Assembly (NCBI RefSeq): GCF_003569915.1 | Contig: NZ_KZ984445.1 | Coordinates: 1-64,000, forward strand | Direction: 5' to 3' | DNA from: Comamonas testosteroni | Lineage (GTDB): Bacteria > Pseudomonadota > Gammaproteobacteria > Burkholderiales > Burkholderiaceae_C | Length of the DNA stretch: 64,000 nucleotides | Shown here: positions 35,549 through 45,078 of the stretch, one piece after another | How positions within the stretch are numbered: position 1 is the stretch's first letter | Layout: the number at the start of each line of letters is the position of its first letter | Made by a program: the position numbers and the translations under genes | Notes under the pieces: model-generated | The model's input: only the letters and a program-made list of their open reading frames with translations | Database searches by the model: none | What the model was told of the DNA's origin: nothing

Positions 35549-37041
35549 GTGCAGACCAAATCACTCTAGGTCAGCTCGAAAGTCACCTCTGGGAATCCGC
35601 CAACATCCTGCGCGGCCCGGTGGATGCAGCCGACTTCAAGACCTACATCTTCCCGCTGCTGTTCTTCAAGCGCATCTGCGACGTCTGGGACGAGGAGTAC
35701 CAGGAGATCGTTGATGAGACCGGCGACGAGCAACTGGCCTGGTTTCCGGAGTCGCACCGCTTCCAGATCCCGGAAGACTGCCACTGGAACGACGTTCGCA
35801 CCAAGGCTAGCAATGTCGGGACGGCCCTTCAGCGCGCGATGCGCGAGATTGAGAAAGCCAACCCCGACACCCTGTACGGAGTGTTCGGCGATGCCCAGTG
35901 GTCGAACAAGGATCGGCTGTCTGATGCCTTGCTCAAGGACCTGATCGAGCACTTCTCCAAGCTGCCGTTTGGCAACAAGAACGTCAACTCGGATCTGCTT
36001 GGCGACGCCTACGAATACCTGATCAAGAAGTTCGCCGACGCCACCAACAAGAAGGCCGGGGAGTTCTACACCCCGCGCAGCGTCGTGCGGCTGATGATCG
36101 ACATGCTCGATCCCAAAGAAGCCGAGACCATCTACGACCCGGCCTGCGGTACCGGCGGCATGTTGCTGGCCGCTGTGCAGCACGTGAAGGAACAACATGG
36201 CGACGTGAAGCGGCTGTGGGGCAAGCTGTACGGACAAGAGAAGAACCTCACCACCTCATCCATTGCGCGGATGAACTTGTTCCTCCACGGCATTGAAGAC
36301 TTCCAGGTGGTGCGCGGCGACACGCTGCGCAACCCGGCCTTCTTCGAGGTCGACCGACTGGCTACCTTCGACTGCGTGATCGCCAACCCTCCGTTCTCGC
36401 TGGAAAAGTGGGGCGAGGACCTGTGGCTGAACGATCCCTTCGGCCGCAACTTTGCTGGCCTGCCACCCTCATCCAGCGGTGACTTCGCCTGGGTGCAACA
36501 CATGGTCAAGTCGATGGCCGACGTCAGCGGCCGGATGGCCGTGGTGCTGCCCCAGGGCGCCCTGTTTCGCAAAGGTGTGGAAGGCAACATCCGCCAGAAG
36601 CTACTGGAAATGGATCTGGTCGAGGCCGTGATCGGGTTGGCGCCCAACCTTTTCTACGGCACCGGCCTCGCCGCGTGCATCCTGGTCTTGCGCAAACGCA
36701 AGCCGGTCAAGCACAGGAAAAAGGTTCTGATCGCCGATGCGTCACGCCTGTTCCGCCGGGGTCGTGCGCAAAACTATCTGGAGCCCGAGCACGCCACCGA
36801 AATCCTCGGCTGGTATCGCGGCTTTGCCGATGTGCGGGACGCGGTCCGCGTGGTCAGCCTCGACGAGATCAAAGCCGAGGACTGGACGCTGAACATCTCG
36901 CGCTATGTCCTGCCGCCATTGCAAGAAGACATCCCCCCGCTGCCGGTTGCCATCACGGCATTCAAGGACGCGCTCACCCGCTGCCGTGAAGCCGAAGAGC
37001 GGCTCGCGCAGGTCATGACTGAAGGGGGATGGCTGAAATGA
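35545..37041 (+). CDS. hsdM: Type I restriction-modification methyltransferase subunit, copy 1
   Basis: This 498-residue HsdM has an N-terminal helical domain (QLESHLWESANILRGPVDAA), then the N6-adenine methyltransferase domain with motif I DPACGTGGML near 200 and catalytic motif IV NPPF near 285. A C-terminal helical tail should contact HsdS. Length is normal. The start overlaps the WYL stop as ATGA. A second, divergent HsdM follows at once, so this system has two methyltransferase genes for one HsdS and one HsdR. Confidence 0.93.
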   Translation: MSADQITLGQLESHLWESANILRGPVDAADFKTYIFPLLFFKRICDVWDEEYQEIVDETGDEQLAWFPESHRFQIPEDCHWNDVRTKASNVGTALQRAMREIEKANPDTLYGVFGDAQWSNKDRLSDALLKDLIEHFSKLPFGNKNVNSDLLGDAYEYLIKKFADATNKKAGEFYTPRSVVRLMIDMLDPKEAETIYDPACGTGGMLLAAVQHVKEQHGDVKRLWGKLYGQEKNLTTSSIARMNLFLHGIEDFQVVRGDTLRNPAFFEVDRLATFDCVIANPPFSLEKWGEDLWLNDPFGRNFAGLPPSSSGDFAWVQHMVKSMADVSGRMAVVLPQGALFRKGVEGNIRQKLLEMDLVEAVIGLAPNLFYGTGLAACILVLRKRKPVKHRKKVLIADASRLFRRGRAQNYLEPEHATEILGWYRGFADVRDAVRVVSLDEIKAEDWTLNISRYVLPPLQEDIPPLPVAITAFKDALTRCREAEERLAQVMTEGGWLK

Positions 37042-38669
37042 GTTCGGACCGCCCATTCAAAGACAACAAGATCTTTACTGAAGAACTGGCTAATGCTGCG
37101 CGCGCTCGACTGAAGGAAAAATTTGCCCAGATGGAACAAGAGAAAGCTCGTAGCACCAAACGCATCAGCCAACAAGAACTCGAAAGCTACCTGTGGGGCG
37201 CAGCCGTTCTGCTGCGCGGCCTCATCGACGCCGGCGACTACAAGCAGTTCATCTTCCCGCTGCTGTTCTACAAGCGCGTGTCGGATGTGTGGGAGGAGGA
37301 ATACCAGGCGGCCCTGGCGAACTCGAAGGGCGACCTCTCCTATGCCCAGTTTGCCGAGAACCACCGCTTCCAGATCCCCGAAGGGGCACACTGGAACGAT
37401 GTCCGTCAGGCACCCAAGAACGTCGGCGCGGCCATCCAAAAGGCCATGCGCGCCATCGAGACCGCCAACCCGGACCTGCTCGACGGCATCTTCGGCGATG
37501 CCCCCTGGACCAACCGCGAGCGGCTGCCCGATGAAACACTGAAAAACCTGATCGAGCACTTTTCGACCCAGACACTCTCGGTGGCCAACGTCCCAGAGGA
37601 CGAGCTCGGCAACGCCTACGAGTACCTGATCAAGAAGTTCGCGGACGATTCCGGCCACACGGCGGCCGAGTTCTACACCAACCGCACCGTCGTCCACTTG
37701 ATGACGCAACTTCTTGCACCTCAGGCGGGCGAGTCGATTTACGACCCCACGTGCGGTACCGGCGGCATGTTGATTTCAGCGCTGGACGAAGTGAAGCGCT
37801 CGGGCGGAGAGTACCGCACGCTCAAGCTCTACGGGCAGGAGCGCAACCTCATTACCTCATCCATCGCCCGCATGAATCTGTTCCTGCATGGCGTGGAGGA
37901 CTTCGAGATCATCCGGGGTGACACCCTGGCTGAACCCAAGCACATCGAAGGCGACCGCCTGCGCCAGTTCGATGTGATCCTGGCCAACCCGCCGTACTCC
38001 ATCAAGCAGTGGAATCGCGAGGCCTGGAGTAGTGACAAGTGGGGACGCAACTCGCTGGGTACGCCACCGCAGGGCCGCGCCGACTACGCCTTCCAACAGC
38101 ACATCCTGACCAGCCTCACCACCAAGGGGCGTAGTGCCGTGCTCTGGCCCCACGGTGTGCTGTTCCGTAACGAAGAACAGTCCATGCGCGCCAAGATGGT
38201 CGAGCAGGACTGGGTCGAGGCCGTCATCGGCTTGGGTCCCAACCTGTTCTACAACTCCCCGATGGAGTCGTGCATCGTCATCTGCAACTGCAAGAAGGTC
38301 GCCGCTCGCACGGGCAAGGTGATCTTCATCGACGCGGTGAACGAGGTCACCCGGGAGCGGGCGCAGAGCTTTCTCAAGCCCGAGCACCAGCAGCGCATCC
38401 TGAACGCCTACAAAACCTTTGCGGACGTGCCCGGTTTCGCCAAGGTGGCCACTCTGGCCGAAATCGGCGCCAATGCCGGCAACCTGTCGATCCCGCTGTA
38501 CGTGAAGCGCATTGCCGCCGCCATCGCCACCGACAGCAATGGTGACGCGGTATCGCTGCGCTCTGCCTGGGGCCAATGGCAAACCGATGGCCGAGCGTTC
38601 TGGCAACAGATGGACGCACTGTTGGAAACGCTGGATGGACTGATTACGGAGGACATCGAGCGTGTCTGA
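37038..38669 (+). CDS. hsdM: Type I restriction-modification methyltransferase subunit, copy 2
   Basis: This 543-residue HsdM is clearly related to the preceding one but not a recent copy. Its N-terminal extension is charged (KDNKIFTEELANAARARLKE), followed by the helical domain (QELESYLWGAAVLLRGLID), motif I DPTCGTGGML and motif IV NPPYS. Both catalytic motifs look intact. ATG at 37038 overlaps the first hsdM stop as ATGA, with GGGGG nine bases upstream; 37029 is a possible start lying too close to that site. Type I complexes usually hold two identical HsdM subunits, so a heterodimer is possible here. Confidence 0.9.
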   Translation: MSSDRPFKDNKIFTEELANAARARLKEKFAQMEQEKARSTKRISQQELESYLWGAAVLLRGLIDAGDYKQFIFPLLFYKRVSDVWEEEYQAALANSKGDLSYAQFAENHRFQIPEGAHWNDVRQAPKNVGAAIQKAMRAIETANPDLLDGIFGDAPWTNRERLPDETLKNLIEHFSTQTLSVANVPEDELGNAYEYLIKKFADDSGHTAAEFYTNRTVVHLMTQLLAPQAGESIYDPTCGTGGMLISALDEVKRSGGEYRTLKLYGQERNLITSSIARMNLFLHGVEDFEIIRGDTLAEPKHIEGDRLRQFDVILANPPYSIKQWNREAWSSDKWGRNSLGTPPQGRADYAFQQHILTSLTTKGRSAVLWPHGVLFRNEEQSMRAKMVEQDWVEAVIGLGPNLFYNSPMESCIVICNCKKVAARTGKVIFIDAVNEVTRERAQSFLKPEHQQRILNAYKTFADVPGFAKVATLAEIGANAGNLSIPLYVKRIAAAIATDSNGDAVSLRSAWGQWQTDGRAFWQQMDALLETLDGLITEDIERV

Positions 38670-39831
38670 CAAGAACAATAAAACCCTCAAGCCCGGCTGG
38701 CGCCGGGTGAAATTCGGCGACGTGGTGCGCCTCTCGAAAGCCCGCAGCCAAGATCCGCTGGCTGATGGCATTGAACGCTACGTCGGTCTGGAACATCTCG
38801 AGCCTGGTGATTTGCGCATCCGCAGCTGGGGCAGCGTCGCTGACGGCGTGACCTTCACCAGCGTGTTTCAACCTGGACAGGTGCTGTTCGGCAAGCGACG
38901 CGCTTACCAGCGCAAGGTGGCTGTGGCGGATTTCTCTGGGGTTTGCTCCGGTGACATCTATGTGCTGGAGACCAAGGATGCGCAGGTCTTGCTACCGGAA
39001 TTGCTGCCATTCATTTGCCAGACCGACGCCTTTTTTGATCATGCGGTGGGCACATCGGCGGGTTCGTTGAGCCCACGCACCAACTGGACTAGTTTGGCGA
39101 ATTTTGAGTTTGCGCTGCCCCCCATCTCCGAACAGATGCGGCTGCTTGGCGTTCTCTCCGAGGTACTAAAGACGGTAACAGCATTAGAAGGCTGCATTGC
39201 TGCCGTGAACGAACTGAAGAAGAGCATTGGCCTCAAGGCATTTGGCACCCAAGATAATCTACGGCCATTTGAAGAATTTGTTTTCGAGTCGATGTACGGC
39301 GCTCGATTCAGCAATAGTCTTTACTCTGAGACGGGATCTATTGCGCAACTGCGAACTACCGATATATCCGACAGTGGAGTAATTGATTACAAGAGCATTC
39401 CTCTTGCCGAATTGAATCTGGACGACATGCAGACTCATCTCCTTCAGCGAGGGGATCTTGTTTTTAGTCGAAGCGGAACCTGTGGCATCACCGCAGTATT
39501 CGAAGAGCACGTTGTCCCAACAATTCCTGCAGCGTTCTTGATTCGATTCAGGCTAAAGCCTGGACTTAATCCATATTTCTTGAACGAGTTTTTTCACAGT
39601 CCAGTCGGCCGTCAAATGTCCGCCTCTCTTGCGCGCGGCGGCGTTCAAAAAAACGTAAGCGCGTCTGAATTGGTTAAGCAGCTCATTCCAGTCCCGTCAA
39701 TAGAAATTCAAGAGGAAGTAATCTCACAGTTGCAGTCATTGACGGAGGCAGTCAACAACTGCGAAGTTCGGCGTGCCGATTTGCTTGGTGTTGCAAAGAT
39801 GATCCAGACAACAATGATTGAGGGCGGCTAA
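38662..39831 (+). CDS. hsdS: Type I restriction-modification specificity subunit
   Basis: This 389-residue HsdS has two target-recognition domains, about 1-155 and 200-350, each followed by a conserved helix (PPISEQMRLLGVLSEVLKTV; IQEEVISQLQSLTEAVNN). It sets the DNA sequence methylated and cut by the complex. The GTG start overlaps the second hsdM by eight bases, with GGAGGA upstream. The first half matches the GC-rich neighbours, while the second half from about 39,240 is clearly more AT-rich, which suggests that the second recognition domain was exchanged by recombination. Confidence 0.93.
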   Translation: MSDKNNKTLKPGWRRVKFGDVVRLSKARSQDPLADGIERYVGLEHLEPGDLRIRSWGSVADGVTFTSVFQPGQVLFGKRRAYQRKVAVADFSGVCSGDIYVLETKDAQVLLPELLPFICQTDAFFDHAVGTSAGSLSPRTNWTSLANFEFALPPISEQMRLLGVLSEVLKTVTALEGCIAAVNELKKSIGLKAFGTQDNLRPFEEFVFESMYGARFSNSLYSETGSIAQLRTTDISDSGVIDYKSIPLAELNLDDMQTHLLQRGDLVFSRSGTCGITAVFEEHVVPTIPAAFLIRFRLKPGLNPYFLNEFFHSPVGRQMSASLARGGVQKNVSASELVKQLIPVPSIEIQEEVISQLQSLTEAVNNCEVRRADLLGVAKMIQTTMIEGG

Positions 39832-42800
39832 ATGTTTACTGAATCAAACACCGTCGAAGCCTACGTCCGCGATCTGCTCGCCGGCCCAATCAAGGCAATC
39901 CAGGCCAACACCGTCCAGGAACCCCAGGCCAGCTACGACCCCAGCCCCAAAGGCCCTTCGGCTTCGCTCAGGACAGGCATCGGCTGGCGCTACGCCGCTC
40001 CGGCTGAGGTGCCGCGCCAGATTCAGGAGGTGCTGGTTGAGCCCTGGCTGCGCGAGGCGCTGATTCGGCTGAACCCGGAGATTGCCGCCCAGCCCGACCG
40101 CGCCGATGAAGTGCTCTACAAGCTGCGCGCCATCGTGCTGTCGGTGCGATCGGATGGCCTGATCCGCGCCAACGAGGAAATGACCGCCTGGATGCGCGGT
40201 GAGCGCTCGATGCCCTTCGGCCACAACAATGAGCATGTGCCGGTGCGGCTGATCGACCTGGATGATCTGGCGCAGAACCAGTACATCGTCACCCAGCAGT
40301 TCATCTACCGCGCCGGCCCCACCGAGCGCCGCGCCGATCTGGTGTTGTTGGTCAACGGGCTGCCGCTGGTACTGATCGAGGCCAAGACGCCGGTCAAGAA
40401 ATGCATCAGCTGGGTCGATGGCGCAGTGCAGGTGCACGACGACTACGAGAAGTTCGTACCGGAGCTATTCGTTTGTAATGTGTTCTCGGTAGCCACCGAA
40501 GGCAAGGCTTACCACTACGGGTCCATCGGCCTGCCGGTCAAGGATTGGGGGCCGTGGCATCTGGATGGCAATGGGGAGGATGGTCAGCACCACCCGCTGA
40601 AGTCGCTCAAGCTGTCCGCTGAGAGCATGTTGCGCCCGCATGTGGTGCTGGACATCCTCGGCAGCTTCACCCTGTTCGCCACCAACAAGAAAAAGCAGCG
40701 CATCAAGATCATTTGCCGCTACCAGCAGTTTGAAGCGGCCAACAAGATCGTCGAGCGCGTGCTGGCGGGTTACCCCAGGAAGGGTCTTATCTGGCACTTC
40801 CAGGGCTCGGGCAAGTCGCTGCTGATGGTGTTCGCCGCGCAGAAGCTGCGCATGCATGCGGGCTTGAAGAACCCCACGGTGCTGATCGTGGTGGATCGGA
40901 TCGACCTGGATACTCAGATTACCGGCACCTTCACTGGCGCTGACATTCCCAATCTGGAGAAAGCGGACAGCCGCGAGAAGCTGCAACAACTGCTCGCGCA
41001 GGATGTGCGCAAGATCATCATCACTACGATCTTCAAGTTCGGCGAGGCCACTGGCAGCCTGAACGACCGCAGCAACATCATCGCCCTGGTGGACGAGGCG
41101 CACCGCACCCAGGAAGGCGATCTAGGCCGCAAGATGCGTGAGGCCCTGCCCAACGCGTTTCTGTTCGGCCTGACCGGTACGCCGATCAACCGTGCCGACC
41201 GCAACACCTTCTACGCCTTCGGAGCCGACGAGGATGAGAAGGGCTACATGAGCCGCTACGGCTTTGAGGAGTCGATCCGTGACGGCGCCACGCTGAAACT
41301 GCACTTCGAGCCGCGCTTGATCGATCTGCACATCGACAAGGCCGCCCTGGACGCCGCCTACAAAGACCTGACCGGCGGCCTGTCGGATCTCGACAAGGAC
41401 AACCTCGCTAAAACTGCCGCCAAGATGGCCGTGCTGGTCAAGACGCCTGAGCGCATCCGCAAGGTGTGCGAGGACATCGTCGAGCACTTCCAGACCAAGG
41501 TGGAGCCCAATGGCTTCAAGGGCCAGATCGTCACCTTCGACCGGGAGTCCTGCTTGCTGTTCAAGGCCGAGCTGGACAAGCTGCTGCCGCCCGAGGCTAC
41601 AGACATCGTGATGTCGGTGCAGGCGGCGGACAAGAAGGAGCACCCAGAGTACGCGGCCTACGACCGCACCCGCGACGAAGAGGAGCGGCTGCTCGATCGG
41701 TTCCGCGACCCGGCCGACCCGCTGAAGCTGATCATCGTCACGGCCAAGCTGCTGACCGGCTTTGATGCGCCGATCTTACAGGCCATGTACCTGGACAAGC
41801 CGCTGCGCGACCACACGCTGTTGCAGGCCATCTGCCGGGTGAACCGCACTTACTCCGAGCAGAAGACCCACGGCCTGATCGTCGACTACCTCGGCATCTT
41901 CGATGACGTGGCAGCAGCGCTGGAGTTCGACGACCAGAGCGTCAAGCAGGTGGTCAGCAATATCCAGGAGTTGAAGGACAAGCTGCCTGAGGCGATGCAG
42001 AAATGCCTGGCCTTTTTCGCTGGCTGCGATCGCAGTTTGCAAGGTTATGAGGGCCTGATCGCCGCGCAGCAGTGTCTGCCCAACAACGAAGTGCGAGACA
42101 ACTTTGCCGCCGAGTACAGCGTGCTCAACAAGATCTGGGAGGCGCTGTCACCGGACACCGTTCTGGGCCCCTTCGAGAAGGACTACAAGTGGTTGTCGCA
42201 GGTGTACCAGTCGGTACAGCCCTCCAGTGGCCACGGCAAGCTGATCTGGCATTCGCTGGGCGCCAAGACCATCGAGCTGATTCACCAGAACGTGCATGTG
42301 GACGCCGTGCGGGATGACCTTGACACCCTGGTGCTGGACGCTGATCTGCTGGAGGCCGTGCTGTCGAACCCCGACCCGAAGAAGGCCAAGGAGATCGAGA
42401 TCAAGCTCAAGCGCCGACTGCGTGGGCATGGCGGCAACCCCAAGTTCAAGAAGCTGTCGGAACGGCTTGATGCGCTGAAAGACCGGTTCGAGTCTGGCCA
42501 GATCAACAGCGTCGAATTTCTGAAGCAGTTACTGGAGATCGCCAAGGAGACGCTGCAAGCCGAGAAGGAGGTCCCGCCCGAAGAGGATGAGGATCGCGGC
42601 AAGGCGGCGCTCACTGAACTATTCAACGAGGTCAAGACGGCCGAGACGCCTATCATGGTCGAACGCGTGGTCGCGGACATCGACGAGATTGTGCGACTGG
42701 TCCGTTTCCCGGGCTGGCAAGGCACGCAGGCCGGTGAGCGTGAAGTCAAGAAGGCCCTGCGCAAAGCCCTCTTCAAGTACAAGCTGCATGCGGATGAAGA

Positions 42801-42843
42801 GCTGTTCGAGAAGGCCTACAGCTACATCCGGCAGTATTATTAA
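39832..42843 (+). CDS. hsdR: Type I restriction endonuclease subunit
   Basis: This 1003-residue HsdR has the N-terminal PD-(D/E)XK nuclease (ERRADLVLLVNG, then LVLIEAKTP near 181). An SF2 DNA translocase follows, with Walker A-like FQGSGKSLLM near 322, DEAH in LVDEAHRTQ near 420, LTGTPI and later LLTGFDAP. A helical C-terminus contacts HsdM. The ATG follows the hsdS stop without a gap. A short in-frame insertion near residues 41-49 comes from a dispersed repeat. Together with the two HsdM and HsdS proteins it cleaves unmodified incoming DNA at a distance after translocation. Confidence 0.94.
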   Translation: MFTESNTVEAYVRDLLAGPIKAIQANTVQEPQASYDPSPKGPSASLRTGIGWRYAAPAEVPRQIQEVLVEPWLREALIRLNPEIAAQPDRADEVLYKLRAIVLSVRSDGLIRANEEMTAWMRGERSMPFGHNNEHVPVRLIDLDDLAQNQYIVTQQFIYRAGPTERRADLVLLVNGLPLVLIEAKTPVKKCISWVDGAVQVHDDYEKFVPELFVCNVFSVATEGKAYHYGSIGLPVKDWGPWHLDGNGEDGQHHPLKSLKLSAESMLRPHVVLDILGSFTLFATNKKKQRIKIICRYQQFEAANKIVERVLAGYPRKGLIWHFQGSGKSLLMVFAAQKLRMHAGLKNPTVLIVVDRIDLDTQITGTFTGADIPNLEKADSREKLQQLLAQDVRKIIITTIFKFGEATGSLNDRSNIIALVDEAHRTQEGDLGRKMREALPNAFLFGLTGTPINRADRNTFYAFGADEDEKGYMSRYGFEESIRDGATLKLHFEPRLIDLHIDKAALDAAYKDLTGGLSDLDKDNLAKTAAKMAVLVKTPERIRKVCEDIVEHFQTKVEPNGFKGQIVTFDRESCLLFKAELDKLLPPEATDIVMSVQAADKKEHPEYAAYDRTRDEEERLLDRFRDPADPLKLIIVTAKLLTGFDAPILQAMYLDKPLRDHTLLQAICRVNRTYSEQKTHGLIVDYLGIFDDVAAALEFDDQSVKQVVSNIQELKDKLPEAMQKCLAFFAGCDRSLQGYEGLIAAQQCLPNNEVRDNFAAEYSVLNKIWEALSPDTVLGPFEKDYKWLSQVYQSVQPSSGHGKLIWHSLGAKTIELIHQNVHVDAVRDDLDTLVLDADLLEAVLSNPDPKKAKEIEIKLKRRLRGHGGNPKFKKLSERLDALKDRFESGQINSVEFLKQLLEIAKETLQAEKEVPPEEDEDRGKAALTELFNEVKTAETPIMVERVVADIDEIVRLVRFPGWQGTQAGEREVKKALRKALFKYKLHADEELFEKAYSYIRQYY
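39952..39978. repeat. Short dispersed-repeat insertion inside hsdR
   Basis: About 25 bases (core CCCTTCGGCTTCGCTCAGG) match a small palindrome-like sequence scattered through many betaproteobacterial and related genomes, whose antisense reading gives the familiar ACPERSRR peptide. It sits in frame and adds a few residues (ASLRTG) just before the conserved GWRY segment of HsdR. Confidence 0.55.
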
Positions 42844-42855
42844 AGGGGGCGGAGG

Positions 42856-45078
42856 ATGACCACTCAGACGATAGATAGTGCACCGCATGCAACCTGGTTC
42901 GTTGGCGCCAGCTATGGCGGTACCGATGATCAGATGCCGCGATTTCTTGCAGAAGGAATTTGGGAGAACGGCTACGACGACAAGCTGCTCGATGTGGTGC
43001 GTTCCATGCGCACGGGGGAGCGGATCGCCATCAAGTCGTCTTACACGCGAAAGCACGGTCTGCCTTTCGATAGCCGTGGCCGAGCGGTTTCGGTTATGGG
43101 CATCAAGGCGGTCGGCACGATCACCGAAAACCTGAACGACGGGAAGCGGGTGAAGGTGGACTGGGCCAAGGTCGAGCCGGTACGGGAGTGGTACTTCTAC
43201 ACTCACCGAGCAACGATCTGGCGTGTGCTGCCCGGCGAATGGATGAACGATGCGCTGATTGCATTTGCGTTTGACGGCAAGCCGCAGGATGTAGATCGCT
43301 TTCGCAACGAGCCCTTTTGGCGGGAGCGTTACGGCACGACGTTGCCAGAAAAGCAGCGCTTCGAGTGGACTGACTTTTACGAGGCAGTGGCCGAAAAGCT
43401 GCTGGCCCACGCAGACGATCGAACTCCGCTCATCGAGGGCATCCACGAGATCGCGTCTCGGGTGCCGGGGCTGACCTATCTCCAGGATAAGTTTCCCGAT
43501 GGAACCAGTGGTCCGCTGCGGGACATTTGCCCATTCACCACGATGGGCACCTTTAACCGATCCATGACCGATGCCAACCGCAAGACCATCGCGGGTGAAC
43601 TTGCCAAGTTGCTAGGTGTGACGGTGCCGGTCCCGCCTTCATTCGAAGGCATTCCCGTTCTTAACAACCAACGTTCCTGGTTTTTTGCCTATGCCGACAA
43701 GCGTGGTGCGGGCGACATCGACGCGCTATGGAAGGTATTCGTTGCCGCGAGCAAGATGGTCGATGGCGACCATTTGGACACTCGCGATGCCTTCATCCGG
43801 GCTTATGACGAGGCAACCCAAGTATGGGGTGTCGCATGGAACCTTTCGACAGGTCTCTACTGGGCGCATCCGTGGGAATTCCTGACCTTGGATAGCCAGT
43901 CGCGCCACTACATCAACAAGCGGCTCGGCCTGAATGTCGCCATGAGTGGTCAGCAGGGCCCATGTGATGGTCAGGCCTATTTGAAGCTGCTGGACGATTT
44001 GCGTTCGCGCTTCGGCGAAGACGGCTATCCGGTCCACAGTTTCCCTGACTTGTCGCTTGCGTCCTGGATGTACAAAGACCCGGTTGACGAGCCTGTGCCG
44101 GCTGGCGATATTGGTACCAATGCCGGAGCAGAACAGGAAACTGAAGGTGAAGTTCGCGAAGCCTTTCAGGTTGCAGCGCCAATCGTTCCCTACTCGGTGG
44201 AGGATATCCTCAAGGACGGCTGTTTCCTGGAGCGGACCGAGATTGACCGCTTGCTCGATCGTCTGCGCACAAAAAAGAACCTCATCCTTCAGGGGCCTCC
44301 GGGCACGGGCAAGACCTGGCTAGCCAAACGGCTCGCGTTCGCGCTCATGGGCCAGAAGGACGACAGCAAGGTCCGTGCAGTGCAGTTCCACCCCAACCTG
44401 TCTTACGAGGACTTTGTTCGAGGGTGGCGCCCCACTGGAGAAGGCAAGTTGTCGCTGGCGGACGGTGTCTTCATGGAAGCTATCAAGGCCGCTTCGAAGG
44501 ACCCTTCGTCGAAGTTTGTCGTGGTGATCGAGGAGATCAACCGTGGAAACCCGGCCCAGATCTTCGGCGAGTTGCTGACGCTGCTTGAGGCGGGCAAACG
44601 GACGCCCAACGAAGCGCTGGAACTCTGTTATCCGGATGCGGACGGCAAACGACGTCCCGTCCATATTCCCGAGAATCTCTATGTGGTCGGCACCATGAAT
44701 ATCGCCGACCGATCGCTTGCGCTGGTCGATCTGGCATTGCGTCGCCGCTTTGCTTTCGTTGGGCTGGAGCCAAGACTGGGCCAGGTCTGGCGGGAGTGGG
44801 TGGTCAAGGATTGCGCTGTCGATCCGGGCTTGGTCGCGGACATCGAGCGCCGTATCGCCGAGCTGAACGACCAGATCGCGACGGATGCGCGCCTTGGCAA
44901 GCAATTCCGGATTGGTCACAGCTATGTGACACCCGCACATCGACTGGAGGCGGGAGACACGAAGAAGTGGTTCCAGCAGGTCGTGGATACGGAGATCGGC
45001 CCGTTGCTGGATGAATACTGGTTCGACGCGCCCGACGAAGCACAAAAGGCGATTGCACGGCTGACGCAGGGCTGGTGA
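42856..45078 (+). CDS. mcrB: McrB-type GTPase subunit of a type IV restriction system
   Basis: This 740-residue protein has an N-terminal recognition region. Its opening, WFVGASYGGTDDQMPRFLAEG, and the following 110 residues look like an EVE/YTH-like modified-base reader. The AAA+ GTPase has Walker A GPPGTGKTW near 481, VVVIEEINRGNPAQIFGELL as Walker B, and the McrB signature MNIADRS near 614. GGAGG precedes the ATG, 12 bases after hsdR. With McrC it should translocate on and cut DNA carrying modified bases. It thus complements the type I system in the same operon, which cuts unmodified DNA. Confidence 0.9.
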   Translation: MTTQTIDSAPHATWFVGASYGGTDDQMPRFLAEGIWENGYDDKLLDVVRSMRTGERIAIKSSYTRKHGLPFDSRGRAVSVMGIKAVGTITENLNDGKRVKVDWAKVEPVREWYFYTHRATIWRVLPGEWMNDALIAFAFDGKPQDVDRFRNEPFWRERYGTTLPEKQRFEWTDFYEAVAEKLLAHADDRTPLIEGIHEIASRVPGLTYLQDKFPDGTSGPLRDICPFTTMGTFNRSMTDANRKTIAGELAKLLGVTVPVPPSFEGIPVLNNQRSWFFAYADKRGAGDIDALWKVFVAASKMVDGDHLDTRDAFIRAYDEATQVWGVAWNLSTGLYWAHPWEFLTLDSQSRHYINKRLGLNVAMSGQQGPCDGQAYLKLLDDLRSRFGEDGYPVHSFPDLSLASWMYKDPVDEPVPAGDIGTNAGAEQETEGEVREAFQVAAPIVPYSVEDILKDGCFLERTEIDRLLDRLRTKKNLILQGPPGTGKTWLAKRLAFALMGQKDDSKVRAVQFHPNLSYEDFVRGWRPTGEGKLSLADGVFMEAIKAASKDPSSKFVVVIEEINRGNPAQIFGELLTLLEAGKRTPNEALELCYPDADGKRRPVHIPENLYVVGTMNIADRSLALVDLALRRRFAFVGLEPRLGQVWREWVVKDCAVDPGLVADIERRIAELNDQIATDARLGKQFRIGHSYVTPAHRLEAGDTKKWFQQVVDTEIGPLLDEYWFDAPDEAQKAIARLTQGW

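Noticed and set aside
34640-42843. BREX system, suggested by the BrxR-like regulator
   Set aside because: No brxC, pglX, pglZ or brxL genes are present; the following genes are a type I restriction set.
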